64,000 nucleotides of DNA from NCBI RefSeq assembly GCF_011694515.1, contig NZ_CP050192.1, forward strand, positions 4,169,064 to 4,233,063, read 5' to 3'. Source of the stretch: Mycobacterium sp. DL592 (lineage in GTDB: Bacteria > Actinomycetota > Actinomycetes > Mycobacteriales > Mycobacteriaceae). The notes under the pieces were generated by a model. It did no database searches, was not told the DNA's origin, and was given only the letters and a program-made list of their open reading frames with translations. This document shows, in pieces, positions 1 through 8,768 of this stretch. The position numbers were made by a program, and so were the translations under genes. Numbering within the stretch: position 1 is the stretch's first letter; every line of letters starts with the position of its first letter.

Positions 1-2
1 GC

Positions 3-527
3 GCCTTCTTCGCCGTCGCCTACGGCCTCACCGACGATCAGGCACGTCAGACTCCGACCGTCAGCACGCTGTCGATAGGCGGTCTGATCAAGCATGCCAC
101 CGGTGTGCAGCACAGCTGGTGCCAACGCATCGCGGCCGCACCCGGCGAGCCGCCGGAGGACACCCGGCCGTTCGAGGAACGCGCCAGGGAATACGAGGCG
201 CAGTACGTGATGAGCCCGGACGAGACGCTGGCGCAGCTTCTCGACGCCTACGCCCGGCAGAACCGCGAGACGCTGCGGCTGGCCGAGACCGCGGGCCTCG
301 ACGCGGCGGTACCGGTACCGCGTGATGCACCGTGGTTCCCGCGGGACGTCGACGCGTGGTCGGTGCGCTGGGTGTTGCTGCACCTCGTCACCGAGCTGGG
401 CCGCCACGCCGGGCACGCCGACATCATCCGCGAAAGCATCGATGGCGCAACCATGTACGAACTCGTCGCGGCGGCCGAGGAGTGGGAGCCGCAACCGTGG
501 TTGACACCGTGGTCGCCGAAGCGGTGA
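3..527 (+). CDS. DinB-like / DUF664 protein, 5' end cut by the window
   Basis: The reading frame is open from base 3 to the TGA at 525-527, so the start lies outside the window. The visible part is about 174 residues. It shows the hallmarks of a DinB/DUF664 four-helix protein: a helix with a KHATGVQHSW segment (a His on the first helix), and near the C-terminus VRWVLLHLVTELGRHAGHAD, where the HxxTE-like and GRHxGHAD histidines would bind a metal. Proteins of this type in mycobacteria are often metal- or thiol-dependent transferases of unknown substrate. An internal GTG at 105 is in frame but would remove the first metal-binding helix, so it is unlikely to be the true start. The exact function is unknown. 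Confidence 0.7.
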   Translation, partial: AFFAVAYGLTDDQARQTPTVSTLSIGGLIKHATGVQHSWCQRIAAAPGEPPEDTRPFEERAREYEAQYVMSPDETLAQLLDAYARQNRETLRLAETAGLDAAVPVPRDAPWFPRDVDAWSVRWVLLHLVTELGRHAGHADIIRESIDGATMYELVAAAEEWEPQPWLTPWSPKR

Positions 528-543
528 CAGCACGGCCAGCAAA

Positions 544-555
544 CACAACGTTGTG
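544..555. promoter_or_regulatory. 12-bp perfect palindrome upstream of the ABC1 kinase gene
   Basis: CACAACGTTGTG is a perfect dyad 65 bases before the start at 620. It is followed by a small hairpin, CCACC at 571-575 and GGTGG at 584-588. This could be an operator or part of the terminator of the gene before it. No regulator can be named. Confidence 0.3.
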
Positions 556-619
556 ACCGCCGTCGCTGCGCCACCGTGAAATTGGTGGTAATAGGGGCCG
601 GTTTGGCACACTGGGAAGA

Positions 620-1966
620 ATGAGTTCGACCAAACACCGCGAAGTAGCCAAGCTCGATCGGGTTCCGTTGCCGATCGAGGCGGCGCGCATCGGTGCGACG
701 GGTTGGCAGCTCACTCGCACCGGCGCCCGAGTTCTCACCAAGTTGCCCGGCCGTGGGCCCTGGCAGGACAAGGTCATCAGGGAGATTCCGAAGACCTTCG
801 CCGAGCTCGGCCCGACGTACGTCAAGTTCGGTCAGATCATCGCCTCCAGCCCGGGAGCGTTCGGCGAGTCGTTGAGCCGTGAGTTCCGCGGTCTGCTCGA
901 CGCGGTCCCGCCGGCCGACACCGCCGAGGTGCACAAACTGTTCAAGCAGGAGCTCGGTGGCGAGCCCGGTGAGCTGTTCGCGACCTTCGAGGAGGAGCCG
1001 TTCGCGTCCGCCTCGATCGCCCAGGTGCACTTCGCCACCCTGCGCAGCGGTGAGGATGTCGTCGTCAAGATCCAGCGCCCGGGTATCCGGCGCCGGGTTG
1101 CCGCCGATCTGCAGATCCTCAAGCGCTTCGCCCAGATCGTTGAGTTCGCGAAGCTGGGCCGGCGGCTCTCAGCCCAGGACGTGGTGGCCGACTTCGCCGA
1201 CAATCTCGCCGAGGAGCTGGACTTCCGTCTGGAGGCCCAGTCGATGGAGGCCTGGGTGTCGGGTCTGCACGGTTCGTCGCTGGGCCGCAATATCCGGGTC
1301 CCGGAGGTGCACTGGGAGTTCACCAGCGAGCGGGTGCTGACGATGGAGCGTGTGCAGGGCGTGCGGATCGACGATGTCAAGGAGATCCGCAAGAAGGGCT
1401 TCGACGGCACCGAACTCGTCAAGGCGCTGCTGTTCTCCACCTTCGAGGGCGGCCTTCGGCACGGCCTGTTCCACGGCGACCTGCACGCGGGCAATCTGCT
1501 CGTCGACGACGACGGCAAGATCGTGTTCCTGGACTTCGGCATCATGGGCCGGATCGATCCCCGAACCCGTTGGCTGTTGCGCGAACTGGTCTACTCGCTG
1601 GTGGTCAAGAAGGACCACGCGTCGGCGGGCAAGATCGTGGTGCTGTTGGGTGCGGTGGGCACCGTCAAGCCGGAAGCCCAGGCCGCCAAGGACCTCGAGG
1701 CGTTCGCCCAGCCGCTGACGTTGAAGACCTTGGGCGATATGTCCTATGCCGATATCGGCAAGCAGCTCTCGACGCTGGCCGACGCCTATGACGTCAAGCT
1801 GCCGCGGGAGCTGGTGCTCATCGGCAAGCAGTTCCTCTATGTCGAGCGGTACATGAAGCTGCTGGCACCCAAGTGGCAGATGATGAATGACCCCCAGTTC
1901 TCCGGCTACTTCGCCAATTTCATGGTCGAGATCAGCCGCGAACATCAGAGCGACGTCGAGGTCTAG
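620..1966 (+). CDS. ABC1/UbiB-family atypical protein kinase (Rv0647c type)
   Basis: A 448-residue UbiB/ADCK/ABC1-family protein. The family-specific KxGQ motif (VKFGQ) has its lysine near residue 69. The Ala-rich nucleotide loop is in SIAQVH, the ATP lysine is in VVVKIQRPG, the catalytic loop is HGDLHAGN (about residues 285-292), and the metal-binding motif is DFG (D305). In this family the N-terminal KxGQ segment folds over the active site, so these proteins are usually ATPases linked to lipid or quinone metabolism rather than ordinary protein kinases. The gene lies 4 bases before lipG and is followed by two mycolic-acid methyltransferases, the same order as in M. tuberculosis. The ATG at 620 has GGGAAG directly upstream. 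The substrate is not known. Confidence 0.9.
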   Translation: MSSTKHREVAKLDRVPLPIEAARIGATGWQLTRTGARVLTKLPGRGPWQDKVIREIPKTFAELGPTYVKFGQIIASSPGAFGESLSREFRGLLDAVPPADTAEVHKLFKQELGGEPGELFATFEEEPFASASIAQVHFATLRSGEDVVVKIQRPGIRRRVAADLQILKRFAQIVEFAKLGRRLSAQDVVADFADNLAEELDFRLEAQSMEAWVSGLHGSSLGRNIRVPEVHWEFTSERVLTMERVQGVRIDDVKEIRKKGFDGTELVKALLFSTFEGGLRHGLFHGDLHAGNLLVDDDGKIVFLDFGIMGRIDPRTRWLLRELVYSLVVKKDHASAGKIVVLLGAVGTVKPEAQAAKDLEAFAQPLTLKTLGDMSYADIGKQLSTLADAYDVKLPRELVLIGKQFLYVERYMKLLAPKWQMMNDPQFSGYFANFMVEISREHQSDVEV

Positions 1967-1970
1967 AACG

Positions 1971-2891
1971 TTGGAGATTCGTTGCGGCACGGCTCAAGTC
2001 GCCGACGATGTGGAGATCTACTACGAGGACATGGGCAACCCCGGCGACCCGCCGGTGCTGCTCGTGATGGGTCTGGGAGCCCAACTCCTGTTGTGGCGCG
2101 ACGGCTTCTGCGAGCGCCTGGTGAACCAGGGCCATCGCGTCATCCGCTACGACAACCGCGATGTCGGGTTGTCGTCGAAACTGCACGGCCAACGTGCCGG
2201 CGGCGCCCTAGTGCCCAGCCTGTTGCGGTCGTTCGTCGGCCGGCCCAGCCAGTCGGTGTACACGCTGGAGGACATGGCTGATGACGCCGCGAACCTGTTG
2301 GATCATCTCGAGATCGACCAGGCGCATGTCGTCGGCGCGTCGATGGGCGGCATGATCGCGCAGATCTTCGCCGCCCGGTATGCGCACCGCACCAATGCGC
2401 TGGGAATCATCTTCTCTTCGAACAACTCTGCGTTCCTGCCGCCGCCGGCGCCGAAGGCGCTGCTGTCGTTGATCAAGGGTCCGGCACCGGACTCGCCGCG
2501 CGAGGTGATCGTCGAGAACTCGATTCAGGTGAGCAGGATCATCGGCTCACCGGGCTATCCGGCATCCGAAGAGAAACTTCGCCAGGAGGCCATCGAGGCC
2601 TACGATCGGGCTCACTACCCGCAGGGCATCGCGCGTCATTTCGGGGCGGTTCTGGGCAGTGGCAGCCTGAAGCGTTACGACAAGCAGATCAGCGCTCCCA
2701 CCGTCGTAATTCACGGCCGCGCAGATAAATTGATGCGTCCGACGGGCGGCCGTGCGATCGCCTCGGCGATCCCCAATGCGCGCCTGGTGCTGATCGACGG
2801 TATGGCCCACGACCTGCCCGAGGCGTTGTGGGACGACATCGTCGGGGAGTTGAAGACGACGTTCTCCGAGGCGAACAGCCCGGCCGGCTGA
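1971..2891 (+). CDS. lipG: alpha/beta hydrolase, LipG-like esterase/lipase
   Basis: A 306-residue alpha/beta hydrolase. The TTG at 1971, four bases after the upstream stop, gives MEIRCGTAQV, which matches family N-termini better than the longer frame from 1887 that would overlap the kinase gene. The nucleophile elbow is GASMGGM with Ser about 124. The acid strand contains VIHGRADKLM and the catalytic histidine is in GMAHDLPEALW. The order ABC1 kinase, lipG, mmaA genes matches Rv0647c-Rv0646c-Rv0645c in M. tuberculosis, so the four genes are probably one transcription unit concerned with the envelope lipid. The natural substrate is unknown. Confidence 0.85.
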   Translation: MEIRCGTAQVADDVEIYYEDMGNPGDPPVLLVMGLGAQLLLWRDGFCERLVNQGHRVIRYDNRDVGLSSKLHGQRAGGALVPSLLRSFVGRPSQSVYTLEDMADDAANLLDHLEIDQAHVVGASMGGMIAQIFAARYAHRTNALGIIFSSNNSAFLPPPAPKALLSLIKGPAPDSPREVIVENSIQVSRIIGSPGYPASEEKLRQEAIEAYDRAHYPQGIARHFGAVLGSGSLKRYDKQISAPTVVIHGRADKLMRPTGGRAIASAIPNARLVLIDGMAHDLPEALWDDIVGELKTTFSEANSPAG

Positions 2892-2987
2892 GTTAAGCTC
2901 GTCTGAGCAAGTCCGCGGTGATCGCAGATCCCGTCGGGGGGATAAGTGGTTGCTGCCTTAAGCATTCTGCGAAAGGCACATCGAACA

Positions 2988-3872
2988 ATGCCGAAACGGC
3001 TCACACCTCATTTCGACGACGTGCAGGCACATTACGACCTGTCCGACGATTTCTTCAGGCTCTTCCTCGACCCCACTCAGACCTACAGTTGCGCCTACTT
3101 CGAGCGCGACGACATGACGCTGGAAGAAGCCCAGCTCGCCAAGATCGACCTGGCACTGGGCAAGCTGGGCCTGCAGCCCGGGATGACGTTGCTCGACATC
3201 GGCTGCGGGTGGGGCGCCACGATGATGCGGGCGGTCGAACAGTACGACGTCAACGTCATCGGGCTGACGTTGTCGAAGAATCAGCGTGACCACGTCGAAC
3301 GGCTGTTCTCCGCATCGGGGAGCCCACGCAGCACACGCATCGAGCTGATGGGCTGGGAGGAGTTCGACGAGCCCGTCGACCGCATCGTGTCGATCGGCGC
3401 CTTCGAGCACTTCGGATTCGACCGCTACGACGACTTCTTCAATATGGCCTACAAGGCGCTGCCCGACGACGGGGTGATGCTGCTGCACACGATCACCGCC
3501 CTGACGTTGCCGCAGATGGCTGACCGGGGCATGCCGCTGACCATCGAGGTGGCCAAGTTCGTCAAGTTCATCCTCACCGAGATCTTCCCGGGCGGGCGCC
3601 TGCCGTCGATCGAGAAGGTCGAGGAGCATTCGGCCGCCGCCGGCTTCACCTTGACCCGCACGCAGTCGCTGCAGCCGCACTACGCCCGAACCCTGGACCA
3701 TTGGGCCGCGGCGCTCGAGGCCAACCGGGACCAGGCGATCGCGGTGCAGTCCGAGGAGGTCTACGACAGATATATGAAATACCTGACCGGATGTTCACGA
3801 GCCTTCCGAATTGGGTACATCGACGTCGACCAATTCACGCTCGAGAAGCAGCCACGACATACCCATAGCTAG
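2988..3872 (+). CDS. mmaA2: cyclopropane mycolic acid synthase, MmaA2/CmaA type
   Basis: A 294-residue SAM-dependent methyltransferase that adds a cyclopropane to the meromycolate chain. The N-terminus [17 protein letters not shown] is family-typical. The SAM-binding loop DIGCGWG is at about residues 70-76, followed by GLTLSKNQ. The active-site strand reads IGAFEHFG and the C-terminus is GYIDVDQFTLEK. Stretches such as FFRLFLDPTQTYSCA and MLLHTITALT resemble MmaA2/CmaA1 rather than MmaA1 or MmaA4. The ATG at 2988 has GAAAGG 12 bases upstream; a longer GTG start at 2946 is less likely. Cyclopropane position (proximal or distal, cis or trans) cannot be read from sequence. Confidence 0.8.
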   Translation: MPKRLTPHFDDVQAHYDLSDDFFRLFLDPTQTYSCAYFERDDMTLEEAQLAKIDLALGKLGLQPGMTLLDIGCGWGATMMRAVEQYDVNVIGLTLSKNQRDHVERLFSASGSPRSTRIELMGWEEFDEPVDRIVSIGAFEHFGFDRYDDFFNMAYKALPDDGVMLLHTITALTLPQMADRGMPLTIEVAKFVKFILTEIFPGGRLPSIEKVEEHSAAAGFTLTRTQSLQPHYARTLDHWAAALEANRDQAIAVQSEEVYDRYMKYLTGCSRAFRIGYIDVDQFTLEKQPRHTHS

Positions 3873-3998
3873 CAGGAGCTTTTTGCGGATCGCCGGTGGG
3901 CGCGACGGTATGGTCCGCGTCACATGAGGCATACTGACGCCCACACACCACCACACGCGGGGGCCGTGGTGCGAGAGATTCAGGAAGGTTTGACAACC

Positions 3999-4898
3999 AT
4001 GGCCGAGGCAACAGACACCAAGGACATGCGGCCCCATTTCGAGGAAATCCAAGCTCATTACGACCTTTCGGACGATTTCTTCGGCGTGTTCCAGGATCCG
4101 ACCCGCAAGTACAGCTGTGCGTACTTCACCGGGCCGAACGCCACCCTGTCGGAAGCCCAGGTCGCCAATGTCGACCAGCACCTCGACCGGTTGGACCTCA
4201 AGCCGGGCATGACCCTGCTGGAGGTGGGCTGCGGCTGGGGACTGACGTTGCAGCGCGCGATGGAGAAGTACGACGTCAACGTCATCGGGCTGACTCTGTC
4301 GAAGAATCAGAAGGCCTACTGCGACCAGCTGCTGGCCAACGTCGACAGTGACCGCACGTTCGACGTGCGGCTGGAGGGCTGGGAGCAGTTCCACTCGCCG
4401 GTCGACCGGATCGTCTCGATCGAGGCCATCGAGCACTTCGGCTTCGAGCGCTTCGACGACTTCTTCAAGCGCTGCTTCGACATCCTGCCCGATGACGGTC
4501 GCATGACCATCCAAAGCAGCTGCGGCTACCACCCGGATGACCTGATCGCCCGTGGCAGGAAGCTGACGTTCGAGTTGGCCCGCTTCGCCAAGTTCATGGT
4601 TGATGTGATCTTCCCGGGTGGCCGTATCCCGAGCACCAAGATGTTGGTCGCGCACGGAGAGAAGGCCGGGTTCGTCGTGCCTGAGCCGCTGTCGCTGCGT
4701 AACCATTACATCAAGACCCTCGGTATCTGGGCCGCGCGACTTGAGCAGCACAAGGACGAGGCCATCGCGGCGGCCGGCGTCGAGAGCTACGACAACTACA
4801 TGCGGTATTTGACCGGCTGCCAGTACTACTACCTCGACGAGTCGATCGACGTCAGCCTGGTGACCTACCTCAAGCCGGGCGCCGTCGCCTCCGCGTAG
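3999..4898 (+). CDS. mmaA4: hydroxymycolate synthase, MmaA4 type
   Basis: A 299-residue SAM-dependent mycolic-acid methyltransferase. The SAM loop is EVGCGWG (about 75-81), followed by [17 protein letters not shown] and FPGGRIPST. The C-terminal part, with [15 protein letters not shown] and [10 protein letters not shown], matches MmaA4 (Hma), which makes the methyl-branched hydroxymycolate precursor of keto- and methoxymycolates. The ATG at 3999 follows AGGAAGG at 3982-3988. It is 126 bases after mmaA2. In M. tuberculosis this gene is next to rplA; here about 51 kb lies between them. No mmaA3 (O-methyltransferase) or mmaA1 is present, so this locus alone predicts hydroxy or keto mycolates but not methoxymycolates. 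Confidence 0.82.
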   Translation: MAEATDTKDMRPHFEEIQAHYDLSDDFFGVFQDPTRKYSCAYFTGPNATLSEAQVANVDQHLDRLDLKPGMTLLEVGCGWGLTLQRAMEKYDVNVIGLTLSKNQKAYCDQLLANVDSDRTFDVRLEGWEQFHSPVDRIVSIEAIEHFGFERFDDFFKRCFDILPDDGRMTIQSSCGYHPDDLIARGRKLTFELARFAKFMVDVIFPGGRIPSTKMLVAHGEKAGFVVPEPLSLRNHYIKTLGIWAARLEQHKDEAIAAAGVESYDNYMRYLTGCQYYYLDESIDVSLVTYLKPGAVASA

Positions 4899-4915
4899 TT
4901 CTTGTCGGCATGATC

Positions 4916-4942
4916 TGTCGGATCGGGCCGACATCGTTCGTC
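4916..4942 (+). promoter_or_regulatory. candidate ECF42-type promoter of the YCII-sigma operon
   Basis: TGTCGG at 4916-4921 and CGTC at 4939-4942 are separated by 17 bases, and lie 54 bases before the YCII gene start at 4996. ECF42 sigma factors are reported to use a -35 of TGTCGA and a -10 of CG(A/T)C, so this fits autoregulation by the sigma factor encoded second in the operon. The match is by eye only. Confidence 0.45.
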
Positions 4943-4995
4943 GAATAGGTAGAGAGTGGAACGCAGGGTTCTGCTCCCGACCCGAGGACGGCACG

Positions 4996-5694
4996 ATGTA
5001 CTACTTCGCTTTGCTCCAGACGCCCGAGCGTGACCTTGCCCCCGAGGCTGCGCAGGCGGAGATGCAGGCTTATCACGACTTCCATGTGCGGGCGCGCGAG
5101 GCCATCCGCGGCGGCGACGCGCTGGCCTCGACGACTGAGGCGGTCCGGATCGACGGCGGCCCGGATCACCCGGTGGTCACTGACGGCCCGTTCGCGGAGG
5201 GCGCTGAGGTCGCCGGCGGCTTCTACGTCTTCGAAGCCGACAACCTCGACGACGCGCTCAAGCTGGCTGAACAGGTGCCGGCCGCCCGGTACGGCGCGGT
5301 CGAGGTGTGGCCGATGGTGCATTGGACTCCCCCGGCTCACCGGACAACCGGCAACGACTGGCTGGCCCTGCTCTTGGAACCGCCCGCCCGGGTCAACACG
5401 CCGGGCACGCCCGAGTGGGACGCCGGCGCGCGCCGGCATGTCGATTTCGGTGCCGCGGCGGGCGACCACGCGCTCGGCGGGGCGCCGCTGCATCCCCCGA
5501 GCACTGCAACGACGGTGCGGGTGCGCGATGGCGAGGTGCTCTTGACCGACGGGCCGTTCGCGGAGGACGCGGAGGTGGCCAACGGCTTCTATCTGTTGCG
5601 GGCTGCCGACCGGGATGAGGCGACCAAGCTCGCGTCGATGATTCCGGCGACGGCTGTGCAGTTGCGCCGCCTGGCGGGCGTTTCGCTCCTCTAG
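4996..5694 (+). CDS. tandem YCII-related (DGPF) protein
   Basis: A 232-residue protein made of two YCII-like domains (about 1-110 and 120-232). Each carries the signature VTDGPFAE or LTDGPFAE, followed by a GFY(V/L)-type strand. The first domain starts MYYFALLQTPE, the usual beginning of DGPF proteins. The histidine and aspartate residues resemble those thought to form the YCII active site, but no reaction is established. It overlaps nothing and is three bases before the sigma-factor gene. DGPF genes are the standard genomic partner of ECF42 sigma factors. A fused double copy is less usual than a single domain. Confidence 0.85.
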   Translation: MYYFALLQTPERDLAPEAAQAEMQAYHDFHVRAREAIRGGDALASTTEAVRIDGGPDHPVVTDGPFAEGAEVAGGFYVFEADNLDDALKLAEQVPAARYGAVEVWPMVHWTPPAHRTTGNDWLALLLEPPARVNTPGTPEWDAGARRHVDFGAAAGDHALGGAPLHPPSTATTVRVRDGEVLLTDGPFAEDAEVANGFYLLRAADRDEATKLASMIPATAVQLRRLAGVSLL

Positions 5695-5697
5695 AGC

Positions 5698-6915
5698 ATG
5701 CAGTCTCTGGACGGCGTCTTCCGGCGCGAGTGGGGCCCGGCGGTGGCCGCGCTGGCCCGTTGGTCCGGTGATCTCACCGTCGCCGAGGACGCCGTTCAGG
5801 AGGCGTGCTCAGATGCGGTCCGGGCGTGGTCGCGTGAGGGATTGCCCGACAATCCCGGGGCGTGGCTGATGACGGCCGCGCGCAACCGGGCCCGCGACCG
5901 TCTGCGTCGCGAATCCCTGCGTCCGGGAAAGGAGTTGGCAGCTGTGCTCGACGACATCGTCGCCCGCACCGACCGGGTCGACATTCACCCGGTGCGCGAC
6001 GACGAGTTGCGGATGATGTTCACGTGCGCGCACCCGGCCTTGGAACGGGCGTCACAGCTGGCTCTGACGTTGCGGCTTGTCTCGGGCTTGACGGTGGCCG
6101 AGATCGCGCGGGCCCTGCTGCAGAGTGAGGCGGCCGTTGCACAGCGAATCACGCGTGCCAAGAACAAGATCCGGCATGCGAACATCCCGTTGCGGGTGCC
6201 GGAGGCTGATCGGCTGCCGCAGCGGACGCCGCACGTGCTGTCGTGCATCTACTCGGTGTTCACCGAGGGCTATTGGTCTACTGGGGGTCCGTCGGCGATC
6301 CGCGACGAACTGTGCGACGAGGGCGTACGGCTGGCCGGTGAGCTAGCTGTGCTGATGCCTGACGAGCGCGAGGCACATGCTCTGTCAGCCCTTGTGCTGC
6401 TGCATGATTCGCGCCGCGCGACCCGCGTCGACATCTCGGGCGCGCTGGTACCGCTAGAGGAACAGGACCGACGGCGCTGGGATCGCGGCAAGATCGCGCG
6501 CGGGCTCGCCGCAGTGACCCGGGCGCAGGGGTCGACGGGGCCGTATCTTCCCCAGGCGGTGATCGCCGCGGTGCACGCGACGGCTCCGGACTGGCATCGG
6601 ACCGACTGGGCGACGATCTGCCTGGCCTATGACCGCCTGCTGGAGCTCACCGACTCCCCGGTGGTCCGGGTCAATCGGGCGCTGGCGATCGGGCTTCGCG
6701 ACGGACCGGAGGCAGGCTTGGCCGCGCTGGACAAGGCGGCCCACGATCCACGGCTGGTCCGCTCGAACGTTGCGGCCACGGTGCGCGCCGACCTGCTGCG
6801 CCGGGCCGGGCGGCGCCGAGAGGCCGCGCAGTGGTACCGGGACGCTCTGGAACTCAACGGCTCTGAACCGGGCAAGGTGTTTCTCCGACGGCGAATCGCC
6901 GAATGCGGAGGATGA
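5698..6915 (+). CDS. ECF sigma factor, ECF42 type with long C-terminal extension
   Basis: A 405-residue RNA polymerase sigma factor. Sigma region 2 is at about 10-75, with ARWSGDLTVAEDAVQEA and NPGAWLMTAARNRARDRLRR. Region 4 is at about 105-160, with GLTVAEIARALLQSEAAVAQRITRAK. A roughly 230-residue C-terminal extension with helical repeats (for example RVNRALAIGLRDGPEAGLAALD and AAQWYRDALELNG, resembling TPR units) follows. This layout and the adjacent DGPF gene define the ECF42 group, in which no anti-sigma factor is encoded and the extension controls activity. The ATG at 5698 is three bases after the YCII stop. A likely target promoter is at 4916-4942. Confidence 0.88.
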   Translation: MQSLDGVFRREWGPAVAALARWSGDLTVAEDAVQEACSDAVRAWSREGLPDNPGAWLMTAARNRARDRLRRESLRPGKELAAVLDDIVARTDRVDIHPVRDDELRMMFTCAHPALERASQLALTLRLVSGLTVAEIARALLQSEAAVAQRITRAKNKIRHANIPLRVPEADRLPQRTPHVLSCIYSVFTEGYWSTGGPSAIRDELCDEGVRLAGELAVLMPDEREAHALSALVLLHDSRRATRVDISGALVPLEEQDRRRWDRGKIARGLAAVTRAQGSTGPYLPQAVIAAVHATAPDWHRTDWATICLAYDRLLELTDSPVVRVNRALAIGLRDGPEAGLAALDKAAHDPRLVRSNVAATVRADLLRRAGRRREAAQWYRDALELNGSEPGKVFLRRRIAECGG

Positions 6916-6935
6916 CTGGCCACTAGGGTCGGTTC

Positions 6936-7997
6936 ATGCTTGCTGGTCGACTCGCAGATCCGAATTGCACGCTCGGCACCGATCCCCGCTCCGATCCACG
7001 GATGGTCGCCGCATTCGCCCCGCTCGGCCTGGCCGACGCGCTGCCGGATGCGCCGCTGACCGTCGACTCCCCGATCGAGCATCGACTGGCCTACGCGGCG
7101 GCCGCCGAGGAAGCCATCGGCGCGGTGTTCGACGCGCTCGCGCTGGCCGCACCGGCACCTGGGGGCGTCAGCACGACCACGGTCACCATTCCCGGCGGCG
7201 ACGGCAACGAGCTGACGTTGTTCATCAGCCGACCGGACATTGCACCGGGGGCGTTGCCGGCCGTCGTGCATTTCCACGGCGGGGGGATGGCGATCGGCAG
7301 CGCTGCCGATGCCGCCTATCGGCATTTACGTGAGTCCTTGGCGGCGACCGGGTTGGTGGTGGTCGGTGTCGAGTTCAGGAACTCGGCCGGCCGTCTCGGG
7401 GTGCATCCGTATCCGGCGGGACTCAATGACTGCGCGGCGGCGACCCGCTGGGTGTACGCCAACGCCGCGGATCTGGGAGTCAGCCATCTGATCGTGGCGG
7501 GCGAGTCCGGCGGCGGAAACCTGACGCTGACGGTCACCCACAAAGCCAAGCGGGAAGGCTGGCTCGGGGAGATCGCCGGCGCGTACGCGCAATGCCCCTA
7601 TATCTCCAACAAGTGGCTGGACTATCCGGCGGAGTTTCCGTCATTGCGGGAGAACGACGGTTACTTCATCAGCTGCCAGCAAGCGGCGTTACTGGGTTCG
7701 GTGTACGACCCGTCTGGGACGCATGTGAACGATGTGACATGTTGGGCCGGGAAAGCCTCGGAACAAGATTTGACCGGATTACCACCGCACGTCATATCGG
7801 TGAATGAGCTCGATCCCTTGCGCGACGAGGGGCTTCTCTATTACCGCCGCCTGCTTGCCGCCGGTGTCCCGGCGGCGGGGCGGATCGTCGTGGGCACCTG
7901 CCATGGCGGTGACCTGCTGTTTCCTGCTGTCATGCCGGAGGTTTTCGGGGCGACCGTGCGGGATATCAGTGGTTTCGCGAATTCGTTGAATTCGTAA
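6936..7997 (+). CDS. HSL-family alpha/beta hydrolase (esterase)
   Basis: A 353-residue esterase of the hormone-sensitive-lipase group. The oxyanion motif HFHGGGMA begins at His about 114, and the nucleophile sits in AGESGGGNL with Ser about 191. The acid is probably in ELDPLRDEGLLYYRRLL and the catalytic His in GTCHGGDLLFP. There is no signal peptide. It begins 20 bases after the sigma-factor gene on the same strand, so it could be cotranscribed. It is the last gene before the polysaccharide locus. Substrate unknown. Confidence 0.85.
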   Translation: MLAGRLADPNCTLGTDPRSDPRMVAAFAPLGLADALPDAPLTVDSPIEHRLAYAAAAEEAIGAVFDALALAAPAPGGVSTTTVTIPGGDGNELTLFISRPDIAPGALPAVVHFHGGGMAIGSAADAAYRHLRESLAATGLVVVGVEFRNSAGRLGVHPYPAGLNDCAAATRWVYANAADLGVSHLIVAGESGGGNLTLTVTHKAKREGWLGEIAGAYAQCPYISNKWLDYPAEFPSLRENDGYFISCQQAALLGSVYDPSGTHVNDVTCWAGKASEQDLTGLPPHVISVNELDPLRDEGLLYYRRLLAAGVPAAGRIVVGTCHGGDLLFPAVMPEVFGATVRDISGFANSLNS

Positions 7998-8154
7998 CCA
8001 CTTTCGCGTGGAGCGACGCTCTGTGCCACTGATTAAGATCAATTAATTGTGTCGTCAATAACCGGCTTTTTGTAGTTGGTGATTCCGTTGACAGCCCTAT
8101 GCGGCGGTGGGACGCTTACGCCAGTTATAAGGCATTACATAGGGGGTCGGGGAT

Positions 8155-8646
8155 ATGTCCACAGCTAACGTGGTTCAGTTCGGAACCAAGAGGTTGCAAC
8201 TCAGCACCGCAGCACTAGTAGTCGCTGCGGCAGCCACGCTCACACCAGTGGTCGCTCACGCGGGGCCAAGCCTCGCGCCGTTCGCCGAAAACATCGGCAG
8301 CGCAGCATCGCTCGTCGTCAATCCGGTCATCGTTCCGAGTAATTCCGCCAACGCTTCGGCGTCTGTCGTCACGGATCCGTGCGCCACCGCCAACTTCAAG
8401 CTGGGCTGCTACACGGTCGAGGGAGCCGTCGCAGGTACCCAGGCCATCGTCCGCGGCGTCGTGGTCTACGTCGGGACGGTAGCGTATGTCTTCGTCCAGG
8501 CCACGGGTGAACTTCTCAAGGCGATAGGCAACATTCTCCCCGGACCGGTGGGCAACTTCTTCACGAATGTCGGCAACGGAGTCAGCGCCTTCGCCACCAA
8601 TATCGCCCAGACGTTCCACGTCGGCCCGTATCTCACAGGCGCGTAG
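8155..8646 (+). CDS. small secreted protein, module copy 1 (unnamed family)
   Basis: A 163-residue protein of no recognised family. A signal peptide covers about residues 1-38: positive FGTKRLQ, then a hydrophobic stretch rich in Ala/Val/Leu, then VVAHAG as a likely signal-peptidase I site. The mature part has a Pro/Ser/Ala-rich segment, two cysteines eight residues apart (DPC...GC, a possible disulfide), and a strongly apolar C-terminal half (AIVRGVVVYVGTVAYVFVQA) that may be a hairpin of membrane-active helices. It ends HVGPYLTGA. A paralogue at 34488 keeps the Cys pair and the GPYxTGA end. Both sit directly before a DUF4012 gene and a Wzz-kinase, so a role in polysaccharide export or attachment is inferred. 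The start has GGGGG at 8142-8146. Confidence 0.8.
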   Translation: MSTANVVQFGTKRLQLSTAALVVAAAATLTPVVAHAGPSLAPFAENIGSAASLVVNPVIVPSNSANASASVVTDPCATANFKLGCYTVEGAVAGTQAIVRGVVVYVGTVAYVFVQATGELLKAIGNILPGPVGNFFTNVGNGVSAFATNIAQTFHVGPYLTGA

Positions 8647-8768
8647 CCCAATTCAGGGACGCAACTCGTCAGCTGACGCCCGACCGGCGGCTGGCGGGTT
8701 GTTCCACACTTGCCAGCTGTGTGGCTTCCCTCTGCGGAAGCCCACATCAGAGCACGGGGGATTACTGA

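Noticed and set aside
248..1030. 260-codon minus-strand frame opposite the ABC1 kinase gene
   Set aside because: It runs antisense through a well-supported gene with all family motifs, is Arg/Gly-rich and has no ribosome site. Typical GC-rich shadow.
1887..1970. N-terminal extension of lipG starting at 1887
   Set aside because: It overlaps the upstream kinase gene by 80 bases and its residues match no hydrolase N-terminus; the TTG at 1971 fits better.
3795..4994. 399-codon minus-strand frame across mmaA4
   Set aside because: Antisense to a strongly recognised methyltransferase, with low-complexity composition and no motif.
8088..8131. TTGACA (8088-8093) with TTATAA (8125-8130) as a promoter of module copy 1
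   Set aside because: The spacing of 31 bases is far too long for a sigma-70-type promoter; either hexamer may be part of another promoter, but they do not form one pair.
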